Origin: an uncultured Clostridia bacterium
Lineage (GTDB): Bacteria > Bacillota > Clostridia > TANB77 > CAG-508
Reading direction: 5' to 3'
Assembly (NCBI GenBank): GCA_948528155.1
Contig: CAOSZT010000147.1
Coordinates: 1 to 5,503 of the forward strand
DNA length: 5,503 nucleotides
The notes under the pieces are model-generated. The model was not told where the DNA came from and did not search any database. It was given only the letters and a program-made list of their open reading frames with translations. Positions 4,253-5,503 of this stretch are shown here, piece after piece. The stretch's first letter is position 1. Every line of letters begins with the position of its first letter. The position numbers were made by a program, and so were the translations under genes.

Positions 4253-5503
4253 TTAATTTAATTCATCACCCAAAATACTTCTAATTTTATCCAACTGGAT
4301 TTGCAACTTATTATATAAAGCAAAATCAACAACAGAAGTATCACCAGACTCATAAGCCAATAAACTTTTTTCTATATCAAGAATTTTAAATTTATGAACT
4401 TTAGCATTTTGATTTTTATACATATAAATAGGAACATAATCAACTTTATTAATAGAAATTTTACCATTTAAATTTTTAGTAATACTTAAATTTAAAATTG
4501 CAGAATTTCTAGTAATTTCATCTCTTTGGTCAGCAGTAAAATTACCCAAAGCATATATAACAAAAACATCTTTAACAGTACCATCTTCTAAAGTAATACT
4601 CCTTTTCTCCATAGGCTGTAAAACATGAGGATGATTACCAATAATTATATCAACACCATTTTCAAAAAGAAAATCAGCAAGTTCCTTTTGATCAGAATTA
4701 GCAGTTGTTTTATACTCTGTACCCCAATGCATACAAGCAACAATCATATCTACATTTTGTTCCTTTGCTTGATCAATCTGTTTTCTAATTAAATCTCTAT
4801 CAATCAAATTAACACAAAACTCCTTACCAAACGGAACAGGAATACCATTAGTACCATAAGTATAATTTATAAAAGCAATATTAACACCTTTAACATTTTT
4901 TATTAAAATTTTTTCTTGTTCTTCTGATGTTTTATAAGTACCTAAATGAGAAATATCAACACTATCAAAAACATCAATAGTTCTACAAAGTCCATCAAAA
5001 CCAAAATCTAAAGCATGATTTCCAGCCAATGTAATAACATTAACACCAATCTTTTTTAAAGCATTAGCTAAACTATCAGGAGTATTAAAAGTAGGATAAT
5101 TACTATAACCTTTATCTTCACCAGCAAAAGTAGTTTCCAAATTTCCAATAGTTATATCAGAAACTTTTGTATAATAACTAATATCTTCAAAAACATAAGA
5201 AAAATCATATTCATTTGTTTCTTTAATATAAGCATCAAAATACTGAGTATTATGACATAAAATATCTCCAATTGCAGTCATAGTAAAAGTAATAGGCTCA
5301 TCTTTTGGATCAACTTGATTTTCCTTAACTTCCTCTATTTTTTTATATCCAAATAATATTTTTTCAATATTGTCATTAATTTGACTGACTTCTAAGTATT
5401 CCTTCTGAGCTATTTTTAATGAATTATTTTTTTGAGGATTAATTATACTAATTAATATTAAAAAAATTAGTAAAATTATAATTATCAAAAATAAACTAAT
5501 TTT
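4253..5503 (-). CDS. CapA-family (poly-gamma-glutamate synthesis type) membrane-anchored phosphatase-fold protein, 5' end outside window
   Basis: Partial gene: the frame stays open to the window edge. A TTG at 5488 could be read as a start (411 residues), but it has no Shine-Dalgarno site and would cut into a hydrophobic segment whose upstream part (KISLFLI) is in frame, so the true start is beyond 5503. Counting from 5488: a membrane segment (up to about 16) with no lipobox, a linker, then the CapA/metallophosphatase-like domain (about 67-355). Motifs are Gly74-Asp75 (GDILCH), Asn116-Leu-Glu118, GNHALD (156-161), His254-Trp-Gly, GNHPHVLQP (284-292) and LGNF (314-317). These are the metal-site motifs of the family, and the catalytic core appears intact. 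CapA proteins act outside the membrane in poly-gamma-glutamate capsule making or release, but many homologues lie alone and have unknown substrates. No capB or capC is present here, so capsule synthesis is not shown. Codons are T-ending like the deaminase, unlike corA. Confidence 0.88.
   Translation of the reverse strand, partial: KISLFLIIIILLIFLILISIINPQKNNSLKIAQKEYLEVSQINDNIEKILFGYKKIEEVKENQVDPKDEPITFTMTAIGDILCHNTQYFDAYIKETNEYDFSYVFEDISYYTKVSDITIGNLETTFAGEDKGYSNYPTFNTPDSLANALKKIGVNVITLAGNHALDFGFDGLCRTIDVFDSVDISHLGTYKTSEEQEKILIKNVKGVNIAFINYTYGTNGIPVPFGKEFCVNLIDRDLIRKQIDQAKEQNVDMIVACMHWGTEYKTTANSDQKELADFLFENGVDIIIGNHPHVLQPMEKRSITLEDGTVKDVFVIYALGNFTADQRDEITRNSAILNLSITKNLNGKISINKVDYVPIYMYKNQNAKVHKFKILDIEKSLLAYESGDTSVVDFALYNKLQIQLDKIRSILGDELN

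Noticed and set aside
1..5503. CRISPR array, transposon ends, attachment site, toxin-antitoxin or defence system.
   Set aside because: No regularly spaced repeats, transposase, integrase, terminal repeats or small paired genes could be found. The decayed tRNAs could suggest an integration site, but no second tRNA fragment with element genes is present.

Overview
The window is very AT-rich (about a quarter G+C by eye) and uses the standard genetic code: tryptophan is TGG and the stops are TAA or TAG. Shine-Dalgarno sites are strong and promoters are close to the sigma-A consensus. The gene set (VanW/G5 wall protein, ComEB-type dCMP deaminase, CorA, CapA-like phosphatase) fits a low-GC Bacillota, most likely a clostridial or related gut-type lineage. 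The species cannot be told from the sequence. There is no insertion sequence, CRISPR array, phage gene or defence system here.

Layout. 32-60 is a promoter for a membrane-anchored VanW/G5 protein (93-1880, +). It is followed after 49 bases by a TTG-started dCMP/cytidine deaminase (1930-2403, +), probably in the same transcript. A + strand terminator hairpin lies at 2568-2611. It ends either the deaminase transcript or a possible small RNA that starts near 2515. The region 2632-3130 is a tRNA transcription unit on the minus strand. It has a full-consensus promoter (3130-3102), two decayed tRNA-Lys copies (3068-2996 and 2944-2896), one intact tRNA-Lys(CTT) with encoded CCA (2754-2678) and a terminator (2672-2634). 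Diverging from its promoter is the promoter of corA (3174-3202), which drives a CorA-type metal transporter (3235-4185, +). A shared hairpin (4208-4238) separates corA from a convergent CapA-family phosphatase-fold protein (4253-5503, -). The 5' end of that gene runs out of the window.

The protein genes do not form one pathway: two are cell-envelope proteins, one is nucleotide metabolism and one is ion transport. They look like ordinary chromosomal housekeeping or surface genes.

The most distinctive part is the 830-base gap between the deaminase and corA. It holds no protein gene I can support. It does hold the partly eroded tRNA-Lys array, whose perfect promoter and terminator are kept although two of its three tRNAs have lost their folding. 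A small-RNA candidate sits back-to-back with the array. I found no strong evidence of a new multi-gene system.
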